Source: Micromonospora sp. C95 (GTDB lineage Bacteria; Actinomycetota; Actinomycetes; Mycobacteriales; Micromonosporaceae). Taken from it: a stretch of DNA of 64,000 bases. The notes under the pieces are model-generated. The model did not search any database and was not told the DNA's origin. It saw nothing but the letters and a program-made list of their open reading frames with translations. Numbering within the stretch: position 1 is the first letter of the stretch; every line of letters starts with the position of its first letter. Of the stretch, positions 26,645-35,859 are shown in pieces. The position numbers and the translations under genes are program-made. The DNA is taken from NCBI RefSeq assembly GCF_018070465.1, contig NZ_JAGPXT010000004.1, positions 186,001 through 250,000 on the forward strand. Reading direction: 5' to 3'.

Positions 26645-27234
26645 AGATCCGTCCGCTGAGCATCGGCGAGGCATGGGAAGTCACGCCACAGCAGCACAGC
26701 GATCCGCGTGGCTTGTTCATGGAGTGTTACCGCGTCGACCGGCTCGCCGCCGCACTGGGGCACCCGCTCCGGTTCGCCCAGGGCAACCTTTCCGTCTCCG
26801 CACGGGGCGTGGTCCGCGGTATCCATTTCGCTGATGTGCCGCCGGGCCAGGCCAAGTACGTGACCTGTGTGCGGGGAGCGGTCATCGACATGATCGTGGA
26901 CATCCGGGTGGGCTCGCCGACCTTCGGGCAGTGGGAGGCGATCCGCCTCGACGACGTTGACCGGCGTGCGGTCTACCTCGGCGAAGGCCTGGGACACGGC
27001 TTCTGCGCGCTGACCGACGACGCAACCCTCAGCTACCTCTGCTCCACGACCTACAATCCGGCAGCCGAGCACGCCGTGCACCCGCTCGACCGGGAACTGG
27101 CTATCGAATGGCCAACGGAGACGCCGCTGCTGTCAGACCGGGACGCGGCTGCCCCGAGCTTGGCCCAGGCGCGCGAATCACGGCTGCTGCCCGAGTACCA
27201 TGCTTGTCGATCGTTCACCGCAAGCCTGGGCTGA
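26641..27234 (+). CDS. rfbC: dTDP-4-dehydrorhamnose 3,5-epimerase
   Basis: RfbC (RmlC, 197 aa) epimerises dTDP-4-keto-6-deoxyglucose at C3 and C5. It is a cupin with [27 protein letters not shown] in the N-terminal third, the active-site [21 protein letters not shown] with the catalytic His near residue 60, and a later [39 protein letters not shown] segment. The product, dTDP-4-keto-L-rhamnose, needs a reductase (RfbD), which is not visible. The gene starts within the rfbA stop (ATGA). It ends 24 bp from the convergent GT2 gene, with no clear terminator between. Confidence 0.94.
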   Translation: MKIRPLSIGEAWEVTPQQHSDPRGLFMECYRVDRLAAALGHPLRFAQGNLSVSARGVVRGIHFADVPPGQAKYVTCVRGAVIDMIVDIRVGSPTFGQWEAIRLDDVDRRAVYLGEGLGHGFCALTDDATLSYLCSTTYNPAAEHAVHPLDRELAIEWPTETPLLSDRDAAAPSLAQARESRLLPEYHACRSFTASLG

Positions 27235-27257
27235 TCCTCCGGTCGCAGGAAAGTTCA

Positions 27258-28082
27258 TCACAGCGGCTTACCCGCGATCAGCCGGTAACCGTACTCTGCT
27301 GCTTCGCTCTGCGCGCCCAAGATCCGCCAGCTACGAAGCAGGCGGGTGGACTGGTGCTCCCAGTGGATCACCTTCAGTGATGGCTCGAACATTACCGTGA
27401 GGCCGAGTCGGTGGCATTGCTCCCCGATGGTGATCTCTTCATTGAAGAGAAAGACGGGATGGGCCAGACCGCCACCCTTCTCGAAGAAGCTCCGGTGCAG
27501 CGGCATGAATGACCCGTGTGGCGCATATATCGCTCTGCGGTGAGCCTCGAATCGTGCTGCGTGGTGTTTGCGGAGATGGGACTTGGCGGCGCCCGCGAGG
27601 CAGGACGCCTGGCCGATGATCGGGTTTGAGAACATGTATCTACGTCGCCGCATAGCTTGCTCGCTTGGCCTTGAGAGAAGATATGGATTCTGTGCTCGAC
27701 CGCCGGGCATGCCAACGACTGAGGGGGCCACCACCGGCGCGCTGGCGTCGAGACTCAGCAGATCATGGACAAACGTCCGAGTGGCGATCTCGATGTCCAT
27801 GTTCGAGATCACTGTCCACGTTGTCGGGACCTTTTCGAGGTTTGTGGCCAGCCAGTGGGCGGCGCCGAAGTATCCAAGATTTCCTGGTGCGCGGACGATC
27901 TCCACCCTGTCGCTGTCGCGCGCCATGGCGGCTAGGGTCTCGGCTTCTCGGCCGTCTTCGCTGTTGTCGACGACGGTCATGCGCCAGGAGGTGGTGTCCT
28001 GCGCGTGCAACGATCGTAGGTAGGTGGGCAAAGCCGACGAACCGCGGTAGTTGACGGCGACGAAATGCACCTCGTCACTCAT
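27258..28082 (-). CDS. GT2 family glycosyltransferase
   Basis: A 274-aa GT-A fold enzyme. It begins VHFVAVNYRGSSALPTYLRSLHAQ, continues with MTVVDNSEDGREAETLAAM and VEIVRAPGNLGYFGAAHWLATNL, and has a metal-binding acidic segment in WTVISNMDIEI. A segment with FLFNEEITIGEQCHRLGLTVMFEPSLKVIHWEHQSTRLL near the C-terminus matches rhamnosyltransferase-type GT2 enzymes, but the donor is not certain. ATG 28082 is preferred (GGAGGGG nine bases upstream); longer starts exist to 28103. It is one of three glycosyltransferases in the locus. The Wzy-like gene is 92 bp upstream on the same strand. Confidence 0.82.
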   Translation of the reverse strand: MSDEVHFVAVNYRGSSALPTYLRSLHAQDTTSWRMTVVDNSEDGREAETLAAMARDSDRVEIVRAPGNLGYFGAAHWLATNLEKVPTTWTVISNMDIEIATRTFVHDLLSLDASAPVVAPSVVGMPGGRAQNPYLLSRPSEQAMRRRRYMFSNPIIGQASCLAGAAKSHLRKHHAARFEAHRRAIYAPHGSFMPLHRSFFEKGGGLAHPVFLFNEEITIGEQCHRLGLTVMFEPSLKVIHWEHQSTRLLRSWRILGAQSEAAEYGYRLIAGKPL

Positions 28083-28174
28083 CTCTCTATTCCCCTCCAT
28101 CACTGCTACATTCTTCCTGCCAGGGCCGTGGCGAAATGCCCGACAGGGTCTGGTGCAACCGCCTGATCACGTCG

Positions 28175-29554
28175 TCATCGGGTGTTGACCAGTACCGTCG
28201 CCGGTGCCGACGTGATGCCGCTTGCTGACGCTGTAGGACCGAGACGTTTCATCGCCGATCGCGGACGCACTGCCCAGCCCACGATGGCGATTCCCGCTGC
28301 CATGGCCACCGTGGTGTTTGTCCAGGTCAGTGTGCTCATTCCGTACGACCACAAGATTGTCGTGTAACAACAGGCCAGCGTGGCCGCGGCGGCGCCCGAA
28401 CCGCGTCGTGCCGCTTGCTGGTAAGCGGCGCCGGTGGCGAGGCCAAAGAGGAAGATCACGCCGAGGGCGCCCGGATATCCGAAGTCGACGATCAGGCCGC
28501 GGTACATCGTGCTGACGTTTGTCGTCGTACCTCGCTCATTCAATTGAACGTATTCATCGTAGCCGCGGAGCGCATAGCGATCTTGTCCGGTCAGAATCCC
28601 CACACCGGCTATCGAGGCCGTGCCCCAGCCCGGCTCGCGCTCCGGTTCAGCCGATGAATCATATATCTCCAGCCATTGAGAGAACGCCGGTACGTGTCCA
28701 AGGGTGTACGCAGTGAGCTTTCCCTGAATGGTCAGACCGGTGGACGAGTCAACGTCACCTGTTCGGATCACGGCGACGCCCATGTAGATGACGGCGACGA
28801 CGCCGACGGCCCCAATTAATGCCATTAGCCGTCGGATGCCGATCCTCGGCACGTCGCCTTTCCGTAACACGTACACCGCCACGTACGCACTGCCGGCGAG
28901 GCAAACCCCGAAGTGTAGTGGCCCGCGCGAGGTGGTAACGGTGGTGTAAAGCAGCATCGAAAGCAGCTGGCCCGCAATCAGCCAGCGCCGGAATCGCAGT
29001 TGCGTCAGGAGCAGGAACGGCGACACGACAGCGCCGATGTACACGATCCCGAGCAGTACCGACGACGGCGCGGAGGAGGCCGAGGTCAGGCCGCTTTCAA
29101 CCGCGAGTCGGGCGTAACGATCGAGCGCAATGGTATTACCCATGTTGAAGATGCCGTCAATCGACAGCAGCGATTCAGGCGATACGTCACTGCGTTTCAT
29201 CTCGTAAAGACTGGCTGCCACGCCAGCGACTATCCCGGCGATGGCGGTCGCGGCCAGTGCCGAGCCTCGGACGACGAACTTACGTCCAGGCTGATCGATG
29301 TTCACAGCTGCCGTAGCTCGCTGTCGACCGCTGGAGATGAATGCTCCGATGCTGAATAGGGCAGTGCCCAGCGCCAGGTACGACAGCGCATGGCGGGTTA
29401 TTCCCCACTCGTCACCGAAGTACATCACAGGCACAACGACGGCCGCCAACCAGAACGCCGGAAACGCTGCGACCGGTCGCAGCAAACTGCCTGCGAGTAG
29501 CCGCGCACACACGGCGAGCGGGACGAAAACCACAAGGCTAAATGCCAGCATCAT
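28175..29554 (-). CDS. wzy: Wzy-like oligosaccharide repeat-unit polymerase
   Basis: A 459-aa membrane protein with about 10-12 hydrophobic segments and a large extracytoplasmic loop (residues about 285-345: VPAFSQWLEIYDSSAEPEREPGWG). Other features are GVGILTGQDRY and YRGLIVDFGYPGALGVIFLFGL, which resemble O-antigen polymerases of the Wzy/oligosaccharide repeat-unit class. Wzy links repeat units on undecaprenol at the outer membrane face. The family is poorly conserved, so the call rests mainly on topology, loop and neighbours (Wzx at 30923). The region is A+T richer than its flanks (28/60 G+C at 28501-28560), typical of polymerase genes that move between loci. The start has AGGA nine bases upstream. 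Confidence 0.75.
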   Translation of the reverse strand: MMLAFSLVVFVPLAVCARLLAGSLLRPVAAFPAFWLAAVVVPVMYFGDEWGITRHALSYLALGTALFSIGAFISSGRQRATAAVNIDQPGRKFVVRGSALAATAIAGIVAGVAASLYEMKRSDVSPESLLSIDGIFNMGNTIALDRYARLAVESGLTSASSAPSSVLLGIVYIGAVVSPFLLLTQLRFRRWLIAGQLLSMLLYTTVTTSRGPLHFGVCLAGSAYVAVYVLRKGDVPRIGIRRLMALIGAVGVVAVIYMGVAVIRTGDVDSSTGLTIQGKLTAYTLGHVPAFSQWLEIYDSSAEPEREPGWGTASIAGVGILTGQDRYALRGYDEYVQLNERGTTTNVSTMYRGLIVDFGYPGALGVIFLFGLATGAAYQQAARRGSGAAAATLACCYTTILWSYGMSTLTWTNTTVAMAAGIAIVGWAVRPRSAMKRLGPTASASGITSAPATVLVNTR

Positions 29555-29598
29555 TCGTGGTTGTCCTACCGTTTCGTCTCGTCGGGTTCGTGGTGGCG

Positions 29599-30885
29599 TC
29601 AGCCACGTTGGCCAGCCGTTCGTCGGAGCTGGCGCAAGAACCTGCCAAGCTCTGCCCCGTAGTTCCGATAGTCAAACGATTCGAGGGCGCGCTTGCGTGC
29701 TGCTTGACGCATGGCCCGTCGCTCGTCTGGATGAAGCCGGAGCGCGCGCCACAGGGCGTGCTCCACAGCACCCACCGAGTGATCGGCGCAAACAATGCCT
29801 TCGACGCCATCGGTCAGGTACCCACCCAGGTCCGTGGTGAGGTTGGCGATGACCGGAGTACCAGCCGCCACGCTCTCGCAGAACTTGGTCGGGAACCCTG
29901 CGTGCGCCAAGCGCGTTGGCCGGCGCACAATGATGCTGAAGTCCGCTCGTGCCAGCATCCACGCCACATCCCATTGAGGGAGCCGACCCATTACCCGGAC
30001 AGCGGAGGGCGGCGCCATGCCGCCAAGCAGATCCTGTACCTCTGCCAGAGACGGTCCGAGTACCCGCAACTCGACGTCCCCGCCATGACGGACCACCTGC
30101 TCGACCGCACGGATCATGGTGGCAACCAGATCCTTCTTCGCTGGAGTGCCGAAATACACGAGCGACAGGGCGGCCCCGGAGCGCTCGGGCGGATCGTCTC
30201 GGCGTGCGTTGACTGCATCGAGCGTGGGTGGGACACGCAATACCTGGCAGCCCCGCTCGCTGTAGAACTGCTGCAGAAACGAGCTGATGACGATGACGCC
30301 GTCGAATTGGGGGTAGTAGTGGCGCAGCGCTGCCTTGACTGTCAGGTTGCCGGGTCCGACCACGCCGCCCCGCACATGTCTCCGGTCCGGCCAGTCCGCC
30401 ACGTCGGCAACCAGCGGCACCCGATTGCCCACGCACCACCTGTGTAGTCGTGCGGCATACTGGGCGCCGCCGCCGTAAACGACGACGTGCGATGGCCTGG
30501 TGGGTTGAGCGTCGAGCCACTCGATGACATTCCTTCCCCGGCCCAGCCAGGCCCGAAGACCCGGCGCACGGTCACCGAAGGAATCGCCTAGGCCCAGATG
30601 CGATACGGATCCTGGGCCCTCCACATCAGTCAACGTGGAAACGTCGCCTGTTGGGTTTCGTCCGCTGACCACGACGACCTTGTGTCCGTACACGGCCAGG
30701 GACCGGGCCATGCCGTTCACTCGTCGCGAGCCCGCCTCTCCCCACGGGAAGCTGTTGGCCGTGACATAGGCGATCCATCCCGGCACTCGACATTTTTCGA
30801 TCGGATCGTGATCGGGCTGGCATTCGCCGGTGCGTCGATGATCCACTTCGGCTGAGCCATCCGGGCCGCCCCGGGTGACTGCCAT
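29599..30885 (-). CDS. GT4 family glycosyltransferase
   Basis: A 428-aa GT-B fold enzyme. It opens with a hydrophilic 35-residue tail (MAVTRGGPDGSAEVDHRRTG), then WIAYVTANSFPWGEAGSRRVNGMARSLAVYGHKVVVVSG. The C-terminal half has LVYFGTPAKKDLVATMIRAVEQVV, an E-x7-E-like region (VRRPTRLAHAGFPTKFCESVAAGTPVIANLTTDLGGYL), and a final ALESFDYRNYGAELGRFLRQL. ATG 30885 has a good AGGAG-CGACG leader and is chosen over the 31011 start. Sandwiched between the Wzy-like gene (45 bp) and the flippase gene (37 bp), all on the same strand, it is probably co-transcribed with them. Donor and acceptor unknown. Confidence 0.83.
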   Translation of the reverse strand: MAVTRGGPDGSAEVDHRRTGECQPDHDPIEKCRVPGWIAYVTANSFPWGEAGSRRVNGMARSLAVYGHKVVVVSGRNPTGDVSTLTDVEGPGSVSHLGLGDSFGDRAPGLRAWLGRGRNVIEWLDAQPTRPSHVVVYGGGAQYAARLHRWCVGNRVPLVADVADWPDRRHVRGGVVGPGNLTVKAALRHYYPQFDGVIVISSFLQQFYSERGCQVLRVPPTLDAVNARRDDPPERSGAALSLVYFGTPAKKDLVATMIRAVEQVVRHGGDVELRVLGPSLAEVQDLLGGMAPPSAVRVMGRLPQWDVAWMLARADFSIIVRRPTRLAHAGFPTKFCESVAAGTPVIANLTTDLGGYLTDGVEGIVCADHSVGAVEHALWRALRLHPDERRAMRQAARKRALESFDYRNYGAELGRFLRQLRRTAGQRG

Positions 30886-30922
30886 CGTCGCTCCTTGCTC
30901 ACTGGGCAATTGCGACGGTGTA

Positions 30923-32398
30923 TCAAACATCAGTGGCCTGCCTGTTCTGATCGTGCTCGAATTTGGTGGTGATGGCCATGTCCGAGAGGCTGCGACGGCG
31001 TGTGTCGCCACATGTCGACAACACGCGCCGATAGCCGTGAAGGGCAGCCGGAAGGACGGTCGCCAAGAATGCCGCCGCTCCTATGTAGGGTATCGCTACA
31101 ACGCCGAAGAGTGCGGCGCCGACGTATTTGGCGGGAACGGAGACGAGAAGATATGCCGACCAGCCGAGCAGTTGCGGCCGAACAACGCCCGCTGCGAGTT
31201 GCACGGTTAGCCACGGCGATGTCGCTCCGAGAACCAGGAACCAGAGCGCAAATCCTACGAGGAGCATGGGGTCCGCGGAGACCGCTCCGTCGACCCACCT
31301 TTGCAGCACGACTTCGCCTGCAGGCACCAGTACCGCGGAGAGAGTTACGACGGCGACCAGCGACACGGCGATCATCCGTCGGGTGGTCCGTCTGACCCAG
31401 AGTCCGTGGCCCTGTGCCAGGGCATCCGCGCTTGTCGGCCATAAGGGAAGATTCAATACCGACACGATCGAACCTAACACTGCCAAAAGCCGCGCAGCAA
31501 CGGAGTAGTCCGTGACCGCGCGCAGATCGAGCGCATGCGCCACGACAAACGGTTCGGAGCTGTTGGCCAGGGCCATGACGATAGTCAACGCAAGGAATAG
31601 GGTGCTCAGCTTGAACAAGGCCCGGATGGCGTCTCGCTCGACATATTTCAGCTGTGGTCTCAGATCGGGTCTCTGTTTGGTGAAATACCAAACGTTGTTG
31701 GCGATCGTGATAATCAGTGGGCCTGCGGCGGCGGCGGCGACAACAGCGGCCGGCGACATACCGGTGTGCACAGCGGTGAGGACGAGCGGGAGGGGTGACA
31801 GGTTCGCGCCACACTGCCACAGATTGCTCTGCACTGTTCGCTGATAGGCGTACTGGACTCGTACGATCAGAGTGAAAGGCAGGCTTACTGCGAAGCCGAC
31901 CAAACACACCAGGGCGATCGCCGTCGCATCCGAGGCGGTCACCGTGCCGTTCGCATTGAAGAGGCGGGACCAGGGGATCACGTCGGACATGGCCCACAAG
32001 CTTGCGCAGGTGATCAGCGCAACCACTGCCAGGGCAGTGTAGGCGCTCGCAATGTAGCGCTTGGCTTGATCTACCAGATCCTCGGCGTGGCACCGTCCGA
32101 GTTTGGTCATGAGGCCGTTGCCGAGCCCGAGGTCAGCGAACGCGGCCATGGCGGTCAGAGCCACGGTCGTCGCCCACAACCCGTACAACTCGGCGCCGAG
32201 GTGCGGCAGCATCACGGGAATCAGGACCACGGGAACCAGAACAGCGATCCCACGGCTAAGGGCCATCGTGACGACCCCCCAAGCCAGCTGACGCGAGCGC
32301 CCTGAGCGCGTGACCGTCTCGTGCGTCGCCGCTTGAAGATTTCCGACGGAAGGCTCGGCGGCCCTGCCGCGACCGTCAAAGCCCGGCATCAGACGCAT
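30923..32398 (-). CDS. wzx: Wzx-like polysaccharide flippase
   Basis: A 491-aa membrane protein with about 12-14 hydrophobic segments, resembling the MATE/MOP flippase superfamily (Wzx). Segment examples are GIAVLVPVVLIPVMLPHLGAELYGLWATTVAL, the N-terminal signature, and LWPTSADALAQGHG in the middle. Wzx moves undecaprenol-linked repeat units across the cytoplasmic membrane before Wzy polymerises them. ATG 32398 is chosen (AGGTGA seven bases upstream); the open frame reaches 32545 with hydrophilic residues that do not look conserved. Together with wzy and the two glycosyltransferase genes downstream it forms a leftward block. Confidence 0.85.
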   Translation of the reverse strand: MRLMPGFDGRGRAAEPSVGNLQAATHETVTRSGRSRQLAWGVVTMALSRGIAVLVPVVLIPVMLPHLGAELYGLWATTVALTAMAAFADLGLGNGLMTKLGRCHAEDLVDQAKRYIASAYTALAVVALITCASLWAMSDVIPWSRLFNANGTVTASDATAIALVCLVGFAVSLPFTLIVRVQYAYQRTVQSNLWQCGANLSPLPLVLTAVHTGMSPAAVVAAAAAGPLIITIANNVWYFTKQRPDLRPQLKYVERDAIRALFKLSTLFLALTIVMALANSSEPFVVAHALDLRAVTDYSVAARLLAVLGSIVSVLNLPLWPTSADALAQGHGLWVRRTTRRMIAVSLVAVVTLSAVLVPAGEVVLQRWVDGAVSADPMLLVGFALWFLVLGATSPWLTVQLAAGVVRPQLLGWSAYLLVSVPAKYVGAALFGVVAIPYIGAAAFLATVLPAALHGYRRVLSTCGDTRRRSLSDMAITTKFEHDQNRQATDV

Positions 32399-32677
32399 TC
32401 GGTGATCACCTGCCTGCCGCGCCTCGCGTCGGCCCGTTCGTGACTGCGACTCGACGTCACTGTGGCGTCTTTCTCTTGCGCGATGCTCCGACGCCGCGTG
32501 GGAGCTGCGTACCATCCACATCACTCCGAACTGATGTGGTCCCACGCCACGAGTCGCGCGGTTCGATGGCGGACCGATCCCACGCGGCCCTCGTGTACAA
32601 AATCGGTCACACGATGCTTGTTCGCCGGAGCGACCTACCGCACGGCGACGGCCTCGGGCAACGACAATCCGCCCGCC

Positions 32678-33421
32678 TCACCGGGAGTCTGCCGCTTCCG
32701 CGTAGTCGGCGGTGACGAGCCAGGAGTTGAAGTCCCGGCTGAACACCGAGGTGCAGCGTAGCGAGCCGATCCCGGGTTTGAATCCCCAGAAGTCCAGTCG
32801 ACCGAGGCCTTGGCTCGTCAGCGCCGCCTGCGCCGCTACGGACTCGGCGCTGTCCGTGTCGTCGAGGACCAGCAAGCCAGAGGGGGACAGATAGTTGGTG
32901 GCTGCCCGGGCACATGTGGTGCGACCCATGCCGTCGACAACGATCACGTCCCAGGGAGCCCCGTCCGCGATGGCACGCACGTACGGCGCGGCCTCATCCG
33001 CCTCCCACCAGGTTCCCTGGCACGGAATGTACAAGATCCTGCCGCTCGGCGGCTGGGGGAGCTGTGCGAACCATCCCGGGTCATGCTCGACTGCGGTAAT
33101 CTCCGCGACCCGGCCGGTCTGCGTGAACCAGGACGTGGATGAACCGGCACCGTACTCGAACACACGGACGCTCGGCGTGAGTACGCGTTCGAGCCACTCC
33201 ATTGCCGGGTAGGTCAGCCACGGGCGGGGACTTCCACCCGCGCTGACGGGCGCCCCGCTGCTCAGAGATCGGTGCCATCCCTGTGACCGCAGGGAAGACA
33301 GGACGGCGAGTGATGCCAACAGCTCCTTGGAGGAGCGCGGAACACCCGGTATCCGCGCCCGAACCCGTGCCATCACTGATTTTTTGGTCATGGTTGCGAT
33401 CGTAGTCCCGTTGTAAGCCAT
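32678..33421 (-). CDS. SAM-dependent methyltransferase-like protein
   Basis: A 247-aa protein with FEYGAGSSTSWFTQ near residue 90, a Rossmann-like E-Y-G-A-G-S-S-T motif of class I SAM methyltransferases, followed by VEHDPGWFAQL and DVIVVDGMGRTTCARAA. VDGMGR and LVLDDTDSAE provide motifs IV and V. Many sugar-cluster methyltransferase-like proteins with EYGSGNSTLWL are annotated only generally, and the substrate may be a sugar or a protein. The start ATG 33421 immediately follows the TAA of the upstream gene (33424-33422), which implies coupling, although MTKKS at 33391 is possible. A metK gene lies 6 kb away (39419). Confidence 0.65.
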   Translation of the reverse strand: MAYNGTTIATMTKKSVMARVRARIPGVPRSSKELLASLAVLSSLRSQGWHRSLSSGAPVSAGGSPRPWLTYPAMEWLERVLTPSVRVFEYGAGSSTSWFTQTGRVAEITAVEHDPGWFAQLPQPPSGRILYIPCQGTWWEADEAAPYVRAIADGAPWDVIVVDGMGRTTCARAATNYLSPSGLLVLDDTDSAESVAAQAALTSQGLGRLDFWGFKPGIGSLRCTSVFSRDFNSWLVTADYAEAADSR

Positions 33422-34501
33422 TTAATGCCGTATTTCAGAATCTGTAGAGCACCTCGGATGAAGTCGAACTCCATTCACGTCAGGAAGACTGGCTGCTTGC
33501 GATTGCTGGCTCCGGCCGGGTATTCGGGCGGCGAGTCGCTCCCATGCCTCCGGGCGCAGTTTGGGCGCCAGCCCCTGGTCGGCCAGCCAGCCTGGCACCT
33601 GTTCCTTGCCGAACAGGACCATCTCGATGCGCCGCACATGGGCGTTCGCGCCACGACTGATTCTTCCGTAGACGGTGAGGCAGCGGGTGCCGGCGCCAGC
33701 CGCGAGCCGCGGCACGCGCCGGGGCTCGCGCCCGCCGAGCAGTCGCAGTAGCAGCCCTGTCGTCATGCCATTGGGCGGCTGGAGAACGATCGGCGGAACC
33801 GGCCCCGGAGCGAGCGCGAGGTGTGCGATCGCGTCGGCGACGTCATCGATGAGTACCTGGGGGGTTGGGGCGCAACCGTTGCCGGCGACGAAACTCACTG
33901 GAGACTGCGCGAGCCGGATGAGGCCGCGCGTGTTGGGCCGGTCCACGTCATGAACCCAAGTCGCGCGGTAGATGGTGGTCTCTACCATGTCCTCGCGAAG
34001 CAGTAGGCGTTCGCCGAGTGCCTTCGATCGTGAGTACGGCGAGAATTCGGCGGTGCGGCTCGTCTCGTCGAGCGCCATCGTGCCCTGAACTGCCGCGGAG
34101 CTTGCGTGGACGAACCGCTCGACGCCGGCCAACGCGCAGGATCTGGCGACGATCGTTGGCAGTAAGGCGTTCGCCCCATACAGGGCCAAGCTCGCCGGCG
34201 CACAACCGTCCGGCAGCCCGGCCGCATTGATTACTACCTGGACGCCCTCAAGCCGGGAGGCAAGGTCCTCGGTCACCTCACGGTGGACGTACCTCGGCAC
34301 GGATACTGTCTCAAGACTCTGGCCATGCGGCCACTGCAACCGGGGCGTCCGGATCGGTCGGACGCCGATGCCGCGGGAACGCAGCTCGGAGACCACGGCT
34401 CGGCCGACGAAGCCACTGCTTCCGAGCACGGCAACGACGTCCGCCGGTCCTGACTCGGGGGTAAGCGGATGGACCTTACGCCACATGGAAAGGTCAGGCA
34501 T
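33422..34501 (-). CDS. NAD-dependent epimerase/dehydratase (SDR extended)
   Basis: A 359-aa extended short-chain dehydrogenase. Its N-terminal nucleotide loop is VVAVLGSSGFVGRAVVSEL near residue 25, and the catalytic tyrosine/lysine pair lies in SPYSRSKALGERLLL near residue 155, with ASSAAVQG before it. Such enzymes epimerise, dehydrate or reduce nucleotide sugars. It could be the missing 4-keto reductase for the RmlA-B-C branch or a reductase for the CapD product. The C-terminal third (LLGGREPRRVPRLAAG, VRRIEMVLFGKEQ) is less conserved. The gene overlaps the next gene by 8 nt and is adjacent to the methyltransferase gene, so the three form an operon. The exact reaction is not known. Confidence 0.78.
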   Translation of the reverse strand: MPDLSMWRKVHPLTPESGPADVVAVLGSSGFVGRAVVSELRSRGIGVRPIRTPRLQWPHGQSLETVSVPRYVHREVTEDLASRLEGVQVVINAAGLPDGCAPASLALYGANALLPTIVARSCALAGVERFVHASSAAVQGTMALDETSRTAEFSPYSRSKALGERLLLREDMVETTIYRATWVHDVDRPNTRGLIRLAQSPVSFVAGNGCAPTPQVLIDDVADAIAHLALAPGPVPPIVLQPPNGMTTGLLLRLLGGREPRRVPRLAAGAGTRCLTVYGRISRGANAHVRRIEMVLFGKEQVPGWLADQGLAPKLRPEAWERLAARIPGRSQQSQAASLPDVNGVRLHPRCSTDSEIRH

Positions 34502-35504
34502 GAACGCTCCTGTCTGCCGGCTGCGGCCGGGTCGGTCGGGACGTGAGCCGCGACGGGGTGGAGAGATAGCCGGCCAATATGGCGAGGCCGACCACGTCGA
34601 GCGCTACCCGGACGAGCGACCCGCCTACCGCCGCGGCGACGAAACAGCTGGCCGCCGCAGCGCCGACGAACGCCGTCGCCGTGGTGACCCGCTGGTGGGA
34701 CCAGCCGACGTCGGTCAGCCGCTGATAGACGTGACTGCGATGGGCGCGATACCAGGGCTCGCCCCGTCGTATCCGGCGTGCCAGGGTCCATCCGGTGTCG
34801 GCCAGATAAAGGGCGAGTGGCGCCAGAGCCGCCTCCGCGGGTACGCCGCTCAACAGCCCGTACACCGCGAAGGTGCCGAGGATCCCGCCAAGTGAGTACG
34901 CCCCGACGTCACCGAGGAAGATCTTCGCTCGTCCGGCGTTCCATGGCAGGAATGTCGTGGCGGCGGCGGCAACGATCGCGCCGCCGGAGGTCAACACCGG
35001 CAGATCCCACATCAGGCCGAGTGCGACGTAGACCCATCCGGCCAGGATCGCCTGGGTGGCAGAGATGCCGTTGACCCCGTCCATGAAGTTGAATGCGTTG
35101 GAATAGGCGGTGAGCCATACCGCGACGACGAGCAGGGCAACCGCTCGGGCGGTGAGTGGCTGGTCGTCGTCCAGCAGTACCAGGCCGGTGAGCAGGCCGG
35201 CGAGCAACTGAAGGACCAGCCGGACGCGTACCGCGACGCCACGAAGATCCTCCACCAGGCCGATCGCCGCAAACAACAGCAGCGGCAGCGCGAGTATGCG
35301 AGTTCGGTCGTCCAGCAGGAGCGCGGCGGTGGCAGCAAGAACGACGGCCACCCCTCCGCCACGCGGGACCGGAATGGTGTGTGACGAGCGCTCGCAGGGC
35401 GTGTCGATGACCGAGGCTGCCGTCATGGCGCGGAGAACCAGCGGCTGTAGGAGAAGACCGACGGCAAGCGCGGTCACGACCCCACTGGCAAGGGTAGTGG
35501 TCAT
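34494..35504 (-). CDS. Polyprenyl-phosphate HexNAc-1-phosphate transferase (GT4, WecA/WbpL-like)
   Basis: A 336-aa polytopic enzyme of the MraY/WecA/WbpL family that starts lipid-linked repeat units by moving a sugar-1-P to undecaprenyl phosphate. RGGGVAVVLAATAALLLDD, AYSNAFNFMDGVNGISATQA (the Asp-rich magnesium and substrate motif) and FLGDVGAYSLGG are present. The later loop HRSHVYQRLTDVG differs from the WecA HIHH form and resembles WbpL-type enzymes. So the primed sugar may be GlcNAc or a 6-deoxy HexNAc. About 10 transmembrane segments are visible. I choose ATG 35504, but in-frame starts extend to 35585. It overlaps the downstream SDR gene by 8 nt, and is divergent from capE. Confidence 0.86.
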   Translation of the reverse strand: MTTTLASGVVTALAVGLLLQPLVLRAMTAASVIDTPCERSSHTIPVPRGGGVAVVLAATAALLLDDRTRILALPLLLFAAIGLVEDLRGVAVRVRLVLQLLAGLLTGLVLLDDDQPLTARAVALLVVAVWLTAYSNAFNFMDGVNGISATQAILAGWVYVALGLMWDLPVLTSGGAIVAAAATTFLPWNAGRAKIFLGDVGAYSLGGILGTFAVYGLLSGVPAEAALAPLALYLADTGWTLARRIRRGEPWYRAHRSHVYQRLTDVGWSHQRVTTATAFVGAAAASCFVAAAVGGSLVRVALDVVGLAILAGYLSTPSRLTSRPTRPQPADRSVHA

Positions 35505-35859
35505 ATCGACGCGATCCCGTACCGCGGACATCTCCGGGCGAGTAAAAAGCGACAGCAGCTCACTAACAACACCTTTCCAGATCAAAGAGGTCTGGGATGG
35601 TTGTAACAGGCCAGCCCTGATTCCACAGAGGGTTCGGTGATTCGCGGGTACTCCCTTCGTATAACTAGGGAGGACCAGGCGCGATGCGGGCTGGCTGGTG
35701 TTCGTGTCCCGACCACCCGTGCGGACGAACCGAGAGCACCAGATCGCCTATAGGTGGGCATTTCACGTGTCCAGTCCGCTTTCCGGTCGTTGACCTACCG
35801 ACCACCCAGAAGGTTTGGGCGCGACCGGCCCGCGTCCCATCGATGGAACGGGGAGCTGC
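35505..35859. promoter_or_regulatory. Divergent promoter region between the priming GT and capE
   Basis: This 355-bp stretch has no convincing gene. It must hold the promoters for the leftward transferase operon and the rightward capEFG operon. The most promising site is the inverted repeat CTCCCT-N10-AGGGAG (35651-35672), whose spacer contains TATAAC, a -10-like hexamer for rightward transcription. The ribosome-binding site GGGGAG lies four bases before capE GTG 35860. Confidence 0.45.

Noticed and set aside
32765..32785. GGGTTTGAATCCCC, like a tRNA T-arm
   Set aside because: It lies within the methyltransferase-like gene; no other tRNA arms fit around it.
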